Below are positions 41,601 through 50,580 of a stretch of 64,000 nt of DNA, piece after piece; the first letter of the stretch is position 1; the number at the start of each line of letters is the position of its first letter. Location: contig NZ_JBMERR010000004.1 in assembly GCF_048820915.1 (NCBI RefSeq), positions 62,001 through 126,000 of the forward strand, given 5' to 3'. A model generated the notes under the pieces. That model searched no databases. It was not told where the DNA came from and worked only from the letters and a program-made list of their open reading frames with translations. Both the position numbers and the translations under genes were made by a program. The DNA is from Cribrihabitans_A pelagius. GTDB lineage: Bacteria > Pseudomonadota > Alphaproteobacteria > Rhodobacterales > Rhodobacteraceae.

Positions 41601-42990
41601 CGGTGGCCTCGACGGTGATCGGCACGTCCCGGGTCTCGCCTTCAGCCAGATCCTGGAAGTCAGCGCCGGGATCAAAGCTTAGGGTGGTGACGTTGATTGA
41701 GGCTGTGCCTTCGGACGGCGCGCCAGTGATCGCATAGATGAGCGTCGTTCCATCATCATCGCTGTCGATGTCATCGCCCAAACTGCCGAGATCCACATCG
41801 ATGCTTGGGCCGTCTTCTTCGGCCGCTCCCATGCCAGCCGCCAGAGTGGGCTCATCATTGGTGCCGGTCACCGTGATCACCACATCGTTCACGGCGGTGG
41901 AGCCGTGGCTGTCGGTGGCCTCGACGGTGATCGTCACGTCCTGGGTCTCGCCTTCAGCCAAATCCTGGAAGTCGGCACCGGGATCAAAGCTCAGCGTGGT
42001 GCCGCTGATTGAGGCCGCGCCCACGTAAGGTGCGCCAGTGATCGCATAGGTAAGCGTCGTTTCGTCATCATCGCTGTCGATGTCAGCGCCCAGAGCAGCG
42101 AGATCCAGATCGATGCTTGAACCATCTTCTGCGGCCGCCCCCATGCCAGCCGCCAGCGTGGGTCCATCATTGATTCCGGTCACGGTGCCGCCCACAATAG
42201 CGGTGGCCGTCGATCCACCAGGGGCTTGGCTGGTATAGGAGAATGCAAAATTCACCGCAGCCCCTTGGGCAAGCCCGTCCACGTCAGCGCCGTCGGCGGT
42301 CAAGCTTACGGTGCCATCAGATGCTACAACCAGGGTTGCCAACTGGGCGCCGCCAATCACGACACTCGCGCTGTCGCCTGCCGCATAGCTCGTGCCGTTC
42401 AGCTCAAAGCTGATGACAGAACTGGCAGGGTCAGCTTCGTCGTTGGCAAGCGCATTGATGCTCGCGCTGCTATTCTCAGCAACTGAGATGAGATCGTTCT
42501 GCGCCACGCCGCTGGCAGCTCCTCCGATTTTGGTTGAATCAGACCGGGTGCCATCCCACTCTCCAACCGACGTATACCTCAGCCCCATGTTGGAAAAGCT
42601 GAGCATATCCAGAGTAAGTAAGTCGCTTTCATGCGAAAGGATGAAGCTTGTCGACTGGATGTCATCATCACCGATCCCGGAAGTTCCGAAGGACACAGCG
42701 GCATCGAATTTTCCGAGTGTTTTAACTACGTCGCCATTGATGTTCACGTCCTTGACGACACGTTCAATGGAATCCTCGCCGTAGTTTTCGCCGGTCACGT
42801 CAGCTCCGGTGGCGGTTAAACCGCCGTCCACGGTATAGCCATCAAGGTTAAAGAAGAGCCCGCGCAAGTCGCCAATACTGCCGGTTCCCAGAACTTCGAT
42901 GTCAAATTTCAAAGTGCCATCGCTGAGTTCTGTAACGGTGATTTCAGTGTCGACCACACCTTCGATGATAAAGATTACGCTGCGTTCCAT
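38674..42990 (-). CDS. Giant RTX/VCBS-type adhesin, type I secretion substrate
   Basis: At least 1438 residues; interrupted by unknown bases. There is no classical signal peptide. A unique N-terminal domain (about 150 residues) is followed by cadherin/VCBS-like repeats of about 100 residues, each ending in VITVTGTND. Then come an Ig-like/VCBS part, a dystroglycan-type cadherin segment (DFSYQIPGDLFSDHDEGG) and blocks of calcium-binding nonapeptides (GGDGDDQLTGSGS, GGAGNDTI, GGNGADTI). The C-terminus (SFIFNVGEGQDTITDFVVGTDVLVL) looks like a type I secretion signal. No ABC exporter is nearby. A surface adhesion or biofilm role is inferred. It follows a LuxR gene by 87 bp. Confidence 0.88.
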   Translation of the reverse strand: MERSVIFIIEGVVDTEITVTELSDGTLKFDIEVLGTGSIGDLRGLFFNLDGYTVDGGLTATGADVTGENYGEDSIERVVKDVNINGDVVKTLGKFDAAVSFGTSGIGDDDIQSTSFILSHESDLLTLDMLSFSNMGLRYTSVGEWDGTRSDSTKIGGAASGVAQNDLISVAENSSASINALANDEADPASSVISFELNGTSYAAGDSASVVIGGAQLATLVVASDGTVSLTADGADVDGLAQGAAVNFAFSYTSQAPGGSTATAIVGGTVTGINDGPTLAAGMGAAAEDGSSIDLDLAALGADIDSDDDETTLTYAITGAPYVGAASISGTTLSFDPGADFQDLAEGETQDVTITVEATDSHGSTAVNDVVITVTGTNDEPTLAAGMGAAEEDGPSIDVDLGSLGDDIDSDDDGTTLIYAITGAPSEGTASINVTTLSFDPGADFQDLAEGETRDVPITVEATDSHGATAVNDVVITVTGTNDGPTLATGIGAAEEDGPSIDVDLAALGDDIDSDDDGKTLTYAITGALSEGSASISGTTLSFDPGTDFQDLDDGETRDVTIEVTASDKHGATAVNNITVTVSGSTDNPGPDANDDILTGDENTIYVIPAADLLANDTDGSGDPLSISSVSATSALGATVTLNSDGSVIYDPTSSTTLDEMAGGETLEDTFTYTVSDGTGLFDTATVTMSVSGVGDPPVLTGAVSAQSGFTNQDFSYQIPGDLFSDHDEGGTISYTVSLADGSPLPSFMSYDAASRTIGFDANAPQAGDVGLYNLRVTATEDDGQSNSATFSLTVLDGSLILGTSGNDNLTGTIQGDLISGLEGNDTITGLPGADVIDGGAGFDYLYGEAGDDVILTGADGGRAYGGDGDDQLTGSGSNDSLYGGDGNDQLAGDLGNDYLQGGNGADTIEGGGGNDFISGGSGANSMSGGDGNDRIDVSTDANFNDTVTAGDGDDYIRNAGYRSADLIDAGAGNDTVEAYFNGSQVYDSGTGTYIPEVTSITLGAGADVLRLQYSTPSSISELLVTDFSTAEDSVDIDYFVNQRLSGWDGASNPFGAGFMRLVQDGADVLLEADLNGGGDNYLGLVRFENTNTADFTAANFDPPYPPDGSVPAGTVITGTNASENLEGTIGGDTISGGAGNDTIHGGPAADQIDGGAGFDYLYGEAGDDVILTGADGGRAYGGDGDDQLTGSGSXXXXXXXXXXXXXXXXXXXXXXXXXXXXXXXLSGWDGASNPFGAGFMRLVQDGADVLLEADLNGGGDNYLGLVRFQGTSLADFTDANFLVDLGTGEGYQPDGGGVNGGAFAGTAGDDSIVGLFGDDTIAGEGGNDTLSGENGADQIDGGAGDDQISGGFGNDVLTGGADADSFIFNVGEGQDTITDFVVGTDVLVLNGGQTIDGISEIDTDAVAGNDSTFIAFADGSSAELTGVLGITDPNDLL
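39184..40483. repeat. Long duplicated RTX module
   Basis: Two copies of a module encoding an RTX block plus LSGWDGASNPFGAGFMRLVQ. Blocks 39184-39315 and 39727-39858 (132 bp) are identical, and so are 39407-39535 and 40355-40483 (129 bp). The perfect identity at DNA level suggests recent duplication or gene conversion. Confidence 0.85.
39316..39406. other. Run of 91 unknown bases (assembly gap) inside the adhesin
   Basis: 91 N. The left flank 39184-39315 is identical to 39727-39858, and the right flank 39407-39535 is identical to 40355-40483. The intact copy has 496 bp between the matching flanks, so the true gap is probably larger than the placeholder. 496 and 91 leave the same remainder on division by three, which keeps the frame. 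Confidence 0.95.
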
Positions 42991-43077
42991 CTTTTCCCCA
43001 CCCTGACGCTATTAGCCCATTGCCCGGGCATTGTCCCAAAGGGGAAAGCAGGCGGGTAGGTGAAGATATTTTAACCT

Positions 43078-43827
43078 TCACAGGGTGATCAGCCGCTCAC
43101 GAATCGCCATCGCCACTGCCTGAGCGGTGGTATGTGCTCCCAACTTCTTTCGGGCGTGATATATGTGCTTAGACACCATATTGTCCGAAATACTCAGAGC
43201 CTCGGATATCTGCCCGTTTTGCAGGCCTGAGGCCAGATAGCATAGAACGTCGCGCTCCCGTGGCGAAAGTATACGCTTGTTGATGTGAGTGAAATCTTTG
43301 GCGGACTTAATGCCTTGCCAGCTGAGCCAGGGAAGAAAGATCTTGCATGATTGCAATATCCTGGCTTTACTCTCATCCGACAGGACTCTGTTGATTGAGT
43401 AATTGGAGCAATAGGTTACCGCGTAGCGAGAGTGTCCCGAGCTGTCTGAAATGGACGAGCTGACGATGGATCGAAAACCGGATTCGGAGACAAAGCCTGC
43501 AAAACCAGCATTGTCAGTTACGTCTTCCGCTTCCCATCCGTCCTGCGGGCGCCAGACCAGATCCTGGGGCTTGCAGGCAGCGTGGCGCGCAATCAAGTCG
43601 TGGTTCATAAACCCTTCTGACAAATAGTCGAGAATGACCCTTTGAGGGAGATTGCTTTGCATCCAGTCAATGATGCCAGAAGACTTTCTTACTTTTGCTG
43701 CGATTACTGCACTTGCTCCGAGGTCGCCGAGTGTTTCCTTCACTGTTGTCCATCGTTGCTCGGAACATGAACACTCGGCGAGCCGGAAAACGAACTTCTT
43801 GACAAAATCTCCATTGGAGCCTGACAT
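43078..43827 (-). CDS. LuxR-family transcriptional regulator
   Basis: A 249-residue regulator. The C-terminal HTH_LuxR reads LSPRERDVLCYLASGLQNGQISEALSISDNMVSKHIYHARKKLGAHTTAQAVAMA (about residues 187-241). The N-terminal domain (about 170 residues) looks like an autoinducer-binding fold (WRPQDGWEAEDVTDNAGFAGFVSESGFRS), but the full ligand-residue set cannot be confirmed. ATG 43827 is chosen because GGGGAG precedes it. It lies just upstream of the RTX adhesin in the same direction and probably controls it. GC content is lower than in the backbone. Confidence 0.85.
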   Translation of the reverse strand: MSGSNGDFVKKFVFRLAECSCSEQRWTTVKETLGDLGASAVIAAKVRKSSGIIDWMQSNLPQRVILDYLSEGFMNHDLIARHAACKPQDLVWRPQDGWEAEDVTDNAGFAGFVSESGFRSIVSSSISDSSGHSRYAVTYCSNYSINRVLSDESKARILQSCKIFLPWLSWQGIKSAKDFTHINKRILSPRERDVLCYLASGLQNGQISEALSISDNMVSKHIYHARKKLGAHTTAQAVAMAIRERLITL

Positions 43828-44000
43828 AACTCCCCTCCCCCGCGGCGAGACCAAATGTACCTCGCAGAACTTCATACCACACAAAGCAGTTTTAATTAAG
43901 TTTTACTGTCCGCCCCGGCTCGGTTGCACCGATCACGTGAGGGTTTTGTCTCCTGAAGCCATGAACCGCACCGGGTTTGCTGGAGGCTGATTGCAGTTAG

Positions 44001-44308
44001 TTACGCGGCTCGTTCCTCAGTTTCCATAGCCGCATAGAAATTGGCCTCTGCTTCGGCCGGCGGAATGTTCCCGATGGGCTCAAGCAGACGGCGGTTGTTA
44101 AACCAGTCCACCCATTCGAGTGTTGCGTATTCCACTGCCTCGAAGTTGCGCCAAGGGCCGCGGCGGTGAATGACCTCGGCCTTGAACAAGCCGTTGATCG
44201 TCTCGGCCAGGGCATTGTCGTAACTGTCCCCGACGCTGCCGACAGAGGGCTCGATACCAGCTTCTCCCAACCGCTCTGTGTACTTGATCGACAGGTATTG
44301 GGCGGATT
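44001..44308 (-). pseudogene. IS3-family orfB, C-terminal fragment
   Basis: The minus-strand frame reads QYLSIKYTERLGEAGIEPSVGSVGDSYDNALAETINGLFKAEVIHRRGPW, then DWFNNRRLLEPIGNIPPAEAEANFY. This is the last third of an IS3 orfB containing the third DDE residue (AETINGLFKAE). It is cut at about 44308 by the IS30 element. It is a different IS3 lineage from the element at 35047. Confidence 0.8.
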
Positions 44309-44346
44309 CAAACGGTCGTCGCAACGGTTACGAATTGGAGGTTGTG

Positions 44347-45671
44347 ATGACAAAACGCAAACGCGCATCAGAGCGCAGTACACGAGGTAAACTGCATTCA
44401 CCGGGGCGGCCACGGGCGGCACTGCGCACCCAGCAAGTCATGTTTTGGCAACTCATCAAGCAAGGCGTTTCCAGCGAAGAAGCTGGCGTGCAAGCTGGCG
44501 CGTCTGCCCCAGTTGGCAGTCGTTGGTTTCGGGAGGCCGGAGGCATGCCGCCATCCAAGTTTGCAAATGCATCTCAGCCGCTTTCCGGCCGGTATCTGTG
44601 TTTTGCTGAGCGCGAAGAGATCGCCTTGTACAGAGCGCAAGGCTTCGGTGTCTGTGCGATTGCAAGGGAGATTGGACGATCCGCCTCGACCGTTTCCCGG
44701 GAACTTCGGCGGAATGCAGCGACACGCTCAGGGGGCTTTGAATATCGCGCGACAACAGCGCAATGGCATGCAGATCGCGCGGCACGTCGGCCAAAGCTAA
44801 CAAAACTGGCGCAGAACGACGCCTTGCGGCAGTATGTTGAAGATCGGCTCTCAGGTCAGCTCTCTGGTCCAAACGGGGACATCGTGGCCGGTCCTGACGT
44901 GTCTTGGACGAAGAGACGGTCTGTGCGCCGGCAACATCGCAGATGGGCAACGGCCTGGAGCCCTGTGCAAATCGCCCGCCGTTTGCTTCTTGATTATCCG
45001 GATGACCCGATGATGCGTATCAGCCATGAGGCCATCTATCAGTCCTTGTTCATTCAAGGCCGTGGTGCGCTGCGGCGGAAGTTGGTTGCCTGCTTGCGTT
45101 CCGGACGGGCGCTACGTGTCCCGCGAGCGCGGCGAAAGGGCAAAGGCAAACCGTTTGTGTCCGATCAGATCATGATCAGCGAACGCCCCGCCGAAGCAGA
45201 AGACCGCGCTGTGCCGGGTCACTGGGAAGGCGATCTGATCCTCGGCCTGAAGAGCTCGGCGATCGGCACTCTGGTGGAACGCAAAACACGGTTCACGCTC
45301 CTGCTGCATCTGCCCCCGATGCCCGGCCATGGTGCAGGCCCGCGCAAAAAGAACGGTCCCGCGCTTGCAGGTCACGGTGCTGAGGCTGTTCGAGATGCCA
45401 TTACCAAATCAATTCAGAGCCTTCCAAGCCACTTGTGCAAATCACTCACATGGGACCAGGGGGCTGAGATGGCACAACATGCGAAGCTGAAGACAGATAC
45501 CGGCATCCAGGTGTTCTTCTGTGAGCCTCAAAGCCCCTGGCAGCGCGGTAGCAACGAGAACACCAATGGCCTACTGCGTCAGTACTTTCCCAAGGGCACG
45601 GATCTCAGTGTACATGATGAGAATACCCTCGATGCCGTCGCATACACCCTGAACAATCGGCCTCGAAAAAC
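44347..45671 (+). pseudogene. IS30-family transposase, 3' end removed by ISL3
   Basis: Starts at ATG 44347 after GGAGG. The N-terminal HTH reads CFAEREEIALYRAQGFGVCAIAREIGRSASTVSRELRRN (about residues 83-121). The DDE core has VPGHWEGDLILG, KSLTWDQGAEMAQH and SPWQRGSNENTNGLLRQYFPKGTDLS. The frame is normal up to NNRPRKT, where ISL3 sequence begins at 45672; the family normally has about 25 more residues. The left inverted repeat appears to start near 44308. No IS30 right end is seen beyond the ISL3 element. Confidence 0.82.
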
Positions 45672-47341
45672 GGCTCTGAAGCAGGTTTGGTGCAGCCCAA
45701 CCTGCTAAGCGCTATATATCGGTAGGTTTTGGAGGAGGTTGCCGATGGCGTCACAGTTTTCACGGCGGGATTTCCTGCCAGCAGGTCTCAAGGCCAGCCA
45801 GGTTGAGCTTGTCGGGAACACGGTCCGGATCCACTCGCGTTCCGCCAAAGCCACGGCGGCGTGCCCGCGCTGCGGCACGGCTTCACGCCATGTTCACAGC
45901 AGGTACCGCCGACGGCCTGCCGATCTTCCTGCGCATGGCCGGAAGGTGGAACTGGTCCTGCTGGTTCGCCGCTTTCGCTGCCGTGCTCTGCGTTGCCCAG
46001 CCAAGATATTTGCGGAGCATTTCCACCGGACGTGACCCGGCCGCATGCGCGGCGTACCTCCCGTCTGCAAGGACTGGTCCGGCACCTCGGCCTGGCACTC
46101 GGCGGGCGTCCGGCACAGGCGCTCGCCGCACGGCTCCTGCTGCCAGTCAGCAAGGATACTTTCCTCCGAAGCATCCGGGACACGGCCGAGGCCTCAAGCA
46201 GTGATCTCCGCGTTATAGGCATTGACGATTGGGCTTGGCGGAAGGGGCAGCGATACGGCACTTTGATCTGCGATCTGGAGCGGCGCCGGGTTATTGACCT
46301 CCTGCCAGACCGGGAACCGGCCACGGTCGAGGCCTGGCTGCGGGCCCGTCCGGGGATTGAGGTCGTCGCCCGCGACCGCAACGGAGGCTATGGCGGTGCC
46401 GTCTCACGGGCCTTGCCAAAAGCGGTTCAGGTTGCCGACCGCTGGCACCTGTTAGAAAACGCGAGCGCGGCTTTTCTGGCCGCCGTACAACGTAACATGC
46501 CTGCCATCCGCAAAGCGATCGGAGCAAAGACACTGGATCCAAAGCTGCTGACGGCCGCTGAAAAGCTGCAATACGAAGGCTATCTCCGCCGCCAGCAAAC
46601 CAACCGGATGGTTCGCCAAATGGCTGATGATGGCGTGCCGATCCGGCGGATCGTTCGCCAGACAGGGCTCAGCCGCCAGCTCGTCCGGCAGATTTTGCGT
46701 GGGGAACGCGAGGATGTTTTCCGCATCCGTGAGAGCAGTCTGACCCCTTGGCTGCCGCGACTGGAGCGGGATTGGGCGGGCGGCTGCAGGAACGGTGCCG
46801 AACTCTGGCGCCGGCTGCGGGCCGATGGTTTCCAGGGCAGCCTCTGTGTCGTCGGGGAATGGGCCACGCGCCAGCGCCGTGCCGAGCGGGCTGCGCCATC
46901 AGGCACAGAAAAATCGCCGCCCGCGCGCAAGATTGCCGGCCTCATGACCTTGGGCCGGGATCATCTGTGCCAGGCGGATGCCATCCAGGTCGCAAGGATC
47001 GAAGCTTCTTTGCCTGCTCTCGCCACAGCCCGAAGGCTGACCGACCGGTTTACGGACATGGTACGCAATGCTCGCGAAGACGAGCTGGAAGGATGGCGGA
47101 ATGAAGCGGAAGACGGGCTGCTCGGTGCCTTTGCCCGCGGGCTGCGGCGCGATCAGGCAGCCGTCGCCGCGGCGCTTCGGGAACCATGGTCGAACGGGCA
47201 GACTGAAGGGCAGATTAACCGCCTCAAGACGCTCAAACGCCAGATGTATGGAAGGGCGAACATCGACCTGCTCAAAGCGCGGCTCGTTCAAGCGCTCTGA
47301 TCTGAGGGAGGCCGAAGTTGCACCAAAACTGAGTCAGAGCC
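45672..47341 (+). mobile_element. ISL3-family insertion sequence
   Basis: Terminal inverted repeats: the left end GGCTCTGAAGCAGGTTTGG and the right end (minus strand) GGCTCTGACTCAGTTTTGG, continuing to GTGCA in both. Size 1670 bp. The flanks (CGAAAAAC and CAAAAACC) are A-rich but not the exact 8-bp duplication expected, and the interrupted IS30 does not continue on the right, so a deletion has followed insertion. Confidence 0.82.
45745..47300 (+). pseudogene. ISL3-family transposase with frameshift
   Basis: ATG 45745 follows GGAGGAGG. The first frame gives the zinc-finger part ACPRCGTASRHVHSRYRR and runs to AKIFAEHFHRT, stopping at 46035. The second frame takes over near 46020 (PDVTRPHARRTSRLQGLVRHLG) and continues to 47300 with VIGIDDWAWRKGQRYGTLICDLE, VQVADRWHLLENASAAF and WSNGQTEGQINRLKTLKRQMYGRA, the ISL3 DDE core. 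A single base change in length near 46022 would rejoin the frames. Confidence 0.8.
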
Positions 47342-47436
47342 CAAAAACCATCCTGCGGGTCAGTTGGTCAGGCGCCCCATCCGAGATTCTTCCGGCTCGA
47401 TCCGTCTGACGATCAGCCGACACTGCTGGCGCCGCA

Positions 47437-47630
47437 CCAACCGGACGCGCGAGGAAGCCCGGCGGAACGTGTTCGACTACAACAAGATGTTTTACGACCC
47501 GAAGCGCAAGCACGCGCGGAACGGAATGCTGTCGCCCGTCGACCTCGAGTGGCAGCAGAAACTGAGGCACGAGGGCGTCGAACAAACTCGAGGCTATTCA
47601 AAGAGTAAGCTTCAGCACTGCCGCGATTGA
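47437..47630 (+). pseudogene. IS3-family transposase C-terminal fragment
   Basis: The frame reads RTREEARRNVFDYNKMFYDPKRKHARNGMLSPVDLEWQQKLRHEG and ends KSKLQHCRD at 47630. This is the typical tail of an IS3 orfB. The upstream part is missing and the fragment adjoins the ISL3 right flank. Confidence 0.7.
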
Positions 47631-47633
47631 TAG

Positions 47634-47852
47634 CTATTTCTTCGGCCGCGCGTGGATCAGCCTGCCCTCGTCATCGAGGCCGACACCCAATCCCAGCTTG
47701 CGGCGACGAGCAAAGAAGGCCTCTTCCTCAGGGCCTGGTTCGCCCATGAGGTTGTTGAAGGCCTTCACCCAAGCGGCGTGTTCTTCATCAGTCAGCTCGC
47801 AGGGATCCAGCCGACCTTCCAAGGCGTCGGTGAGGCGATCCTCTTTTTGCAT
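47634..47852 (-). CDS. Hypothetical acidic small protein
   Basis: A 72-residue protein (LTDEEHAAWVKAFNNLMGEPGPEEEAFFARRRKLGLGVGLDDEGRLIHARPKK). The ribosome site AGGAGG lies eight bases before ATG 47852, which supports expression. No known domain, membrane segment or signal peptide. It lies 3 bp from the end of an IS3 fragment in the opposite direction. Confidence 0.55.
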   Translation of the reverse strand: MQKEDRLTDALEGRLDPCELTDEEHAAWVKAFNNLMGEPGPEEEAFFARRRKLGLGVGLDDEGRLIHARPKK

Positions 47853-48122
47853 CCTGCAGGTCCTCCTACGATTGCTCCAGCCCCCTTCCGTTCCACTGAT
47901 TACAGATCAGTCGTTCTGACACGAGGTAGACGCTGAAACGGCGCCCGCGCTCGGACATCCGTTCTCCTGGTCCTATCGGCCCATATCCTCGAGCAAGTGT
48001 AGGGCGCGTCACGCACGCGTTTCTCTACATCAATGTTGGCTTAACCTGGCACCGCGGCCGCATGGCACAGTTGACCGTGATGACGACGATTAAGCTTGGT
48101 CCGATCCGGTCTACGTCGGCGA

Positions 48123-48335
48123 TCACTTCTCTGGTGATGGTGGCGAGCATCGTGTTTCCTTGTCAGGACGGCGCTTCAACGCGTCATAGGGCGCATTCGC
48201 TATGAAACGGCGCAGACGCTCCGGATCATGGGGGCGGTCACGGCCCGAGATCTTGCCAAGGTGGCTCATATACGCGATCACGACCGCACTGACGATCACA
48301 GCAGTGATCGAGAAGATGGCTTCGAAGGTGGTCAT
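48123..48335 (-). CDS. Possible small single-helix membrane protein
   Basis: A 70-residue product beginning MTTFEAIFSITAVIVSAVVIAYM, one clear membrane helix, followed by a basic soluble tail (HDPERLRRFIANAPYDALKRRPDK). The ribosome site is weak and a longer TTG start at 48449 is possible. It could also be spurious, since the region is otherwise poor in genes. Confidence 0.35.
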   Translation of the reverse strand: MTTFEAIFSITAVIVSAVVIAYMSHLGKISGRDRPHDPERLRRFIANAPYDALKRRPDKETRCSPPSPEK

Positions 48336-48449
48336 GGACTGAGGGGACCGGTCAGTTGGTCCAAACGGGATCCCGTCGTCGCCTTGGGACCACCAGTGCA
48401 TCCTGTGGTTACAGTCTATGGTGATGGCGTAACCTTCCTTCTGGGACAA

Positions 48450-49563
48450 GCGGATACCTTTGGGATGAGCATGGTCTACCGCCCGGAAGCTGCGCTCTCC
48501 AAATTACGGAGCTAAATCACCTGTTGCGACCGGGGGGGCTTGTTTTGATGCCTCGGCGAGGCTCTTTTTTTCAAGCCACCTGAGAGATTCATCTCGTAAA
48601 GCCAGCACGGTAACCGGGTTCCATGAGCAGGCCGAAATACCCAACTGACAGTGCCAGTCTTTGCCAGCCTACAACGAATCGCTAAGGCGCTGAGGTTCTC
48701 TGAAGAGCTGATTCGAACCCGAGATGATCTGGGAAGCTGCCCCGACTGGTAGGCATGGCAGCCCCCCACGGCTGCCAACGCAAAAGGAGCGCGCTCCCGG
48801 CGGGCGGAATGCCAGCGGCCCGCAGCGGGTTGAAAGACTGTATTGATGAGGCTGCCAACCCGGAAGGCCCACAGGCGCGGCAACAGCCTCAGCTCAGCCG
48901 CACAAGCCGCGGGCCCGCCCTGCACGGTGCCCCGGATCGTCTGACGCGGCAAGGGGCCTTAGGGTTATGCACCGCCCGAAATCTCACCACGGCACGTTAG
49001 GCCCTTCGACAGGCTGAAGCGCGGGGCCGGACCGCCAGGGCACGGATTGGCGCTGCGGCCCCGGCCTTGCCGCGCTGGCAGTTCCGTGTGGCACCTGCAA
49101 ACAAGGTCCGAAGGATCTTTCGCCCGGCACAAAGAGCGGCAATGCAGCCGCCCCACCAACTGCCCCGCGCACTGCCTCTCCCGCTTCGTCCCCTCTTTTG
49201 CCCGGCGCCCCCTCGTCCGCCCTGAGCGCCCCTTCTGCCCGGTCCGCAGGCGGAAATGCCGCCGGCCGGGCTGACGGGTGCGCAGCGGCGCACGGGAGCG
49301 CACATCGGTGAACAAGGGTGCGCAGGGGCGCATGCCGGCGCACCAGGCGCTGACGGAAGCGCACCGGAAGGCACTGGAAGGCGCGGGGCGGAAAGAAGGC
49401 GGTCCCGTTATGCAAAAGCCGCGGACAGAACGCGGTGCGCGATCGAGCCGGATAGCGGCTTGCCCTGCGCTTCAGCCGCGCAAGCCGTTGCGGCGCACTC
49501 ACAGAGCTGGAACCTCCAAGACGCCCCTCCGGCCCCTCCGCCCGCGCCGCCGAGACCGCGGGT
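48450..49563. other. Gene-poor stretch at the accessory/backbone junction
   Basis: About 1.1 kb. Open frames exist but none has a convincing start, composition or domain. A T7 run with a hairpin-like CCTCGGCGAGG lies at about 48550-48575. Seven GCGCA words fall within 85 bp at 49280-49363. This may be the right edge of the accessory region, but no copy of the tRNA-Glu 3' end was seen. Confidence 0.4.
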
Positions 49564-50580
49564 TCAGCCGGCGGCGGCCTGGCTGCCGCTGCCGTCCTTC
49601 TCCATGCCGCCGCGGTAGAAGCAATGCTGCGCCCGGCCCGCCCGCTTTGCGGCATAAAGCGCCAGGTCGGCCTGGTTCAGGAGCGTCGCCGCATCCGGGT
49701 ATTTGTGCCAGGTGGAGAGCGTGGTGCCGGCGCTGGCCGAGATCCGGCAGGTCTTGCCGGCAAAGGGAATCGGCTCCTCCAGGCGGCGGATCAGCCGCTG
49801 TGCCACCGCCTCCAGCTTGGCCTGGTCCAGCACGCCTTCGAGAATCATTACAAACTCATCGCCGCCGACGCGCGCGATGGTGTCGGTCTGCCGGGTGCAC
49901 TCCACCATGATCCGCGCCGCCTGCTGCAGCACCGCGTCGCCCGCGGCATGGCCGAGCGTGTCGTTCACTTCCTTGAAGAAGTCGAGATCCACATGCATCA
50001 GCGCAAAATCCCGGCCGCTGCCGATCAGCCGGGCCAGCACGTGATCCATCGCGCGGCGGTTCTTCAGTCCGGTCAGCGTGTCGGTGAAGGCCTGCTCCTC
50101 GGCCGCGATCTTGGCCCCCTGCAGGCGCAGGTTCAGCTGGCGCGAAGCCTCCATCGCGGCGGATTTCGCCTCCACCAGATAGAGCATCTCGATGGTGAGG
50201 TCGGTGGGCGCAAAATCGGCGCCGGTGAGGTCGTAGTCGCGCACTGCCTCCAGCACGGAAATACCAAAGGAGAGGTTGATGAAGGCGCCCTGCCCGTGCG
50301 GCAGCGGCGCAAAAACACCCTTGAGGCTGGTCTGCGGCGTGTCGCGGAAATGCAGGTGCAGCTTGCTGCCCGCAGTGCGTTCCAGATCCTCCATCGAGCG
50401 CACCCAGCGCGGCCGCGACAGGTCGAAGATGCGGAAGAACCGCCGCCCTTCCCACCGCAGGTCCGGGCGCAGCTTGCGCAGCGTCGGCCCGGCCCGGGTG
50501 ATGCGCCCCTTGGCGTCCACCATCGCATGCATCGGGCACACGGTATCGGCCAGAACGCCGAGCTCGTGCATGTCAGTCAT
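49564..50580 (-). CDS. Diguanylate cyclase coupled to H-NOX-like protein
   Basis: A 338-residue protein. The N-terminal 135 residues form a sensor-like domain (GVLADTVCPMHAMVDAKGRITRAGPTLRKL, then FRIFDLSRPRWVRSMEDL) resembling the H-NOX-associated domain of signalling proteins. A coiled linker at about residues 135-163 leads to a GGDEF domain with the active site ARVGGDEFVM (GGDEF at 239-243). The inhibitory site RQTD at 230-233 is intact, so product feedback is expected. It makes cyclic di-GMP from GTP. The ATG overlaps the H-NOX-like stop as ATGA. Confidence 0.9.
   Translation of the reverse strand: MTDMHELGVLADTVCPMHAMVDAKGRITRAGPTLRKLRPDLRWEGRRFFRIFDLSRPRWVRSMEDLERTAGSKLHLHFRDTPQTSLKGVFAPLPHGQGAFINLSFGISVLEAVRDYDLTGADFAPTDLTIEMLYLVEAKSAAMEASRQLNLRLQGAKIAAEEQAFTDTLTGLKNRRAMDHVLARLIGSGRDFALMHVDLDFFKEVNDTLGHAAGDAVLQQAARIMVECTRQTDTIARVGGDEFVMILEGVLDQAKLEAVAQRLIRRLEEPIPFAGKTCRISASAGTTLSTWHKYPDAATLLNQADLALYAAKRAGRAQHCFYRGGMEKDGSGSQAAAG

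Noticed and set aside
41000..42900. Regularly spaced near-identical DNA repeats that could suggest a CRISPR or satellite array
   Set aside because: The repeats are in frame with the adhesin and encode VCBS-like domains of about 100 residues; there are no short spacers or cas genes.
45672..47341. A clean 8-bp target duplication for ISL3
   Set aside because: The flanking octamers CGAAAAAC and CAAAAACC are similar only because both are A-rich; they are not a true duplication.
48650..48720. A tRNA-like fragment (ATTCGAACCC word) that might be the far attachment site
   Set aside because: It does not match the tRNA-Glu 3' end and no cloverleaf can be drawn.
48512..48952. A 146-codon minus-strand frame in the gene-poor stretch
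   Set aside because: Arg/Pro/Ser-rich translation with no domain and no ribosome site; typical of a chance frame in GC-rich DNA.
49278..49910. A 210-codon plus-strand frame running into the diguanylate cyclase
   Set aside because: More than half lies antisense to the GGDEF gene and the rest is the GCGCA-rich stretch; no coding signature.
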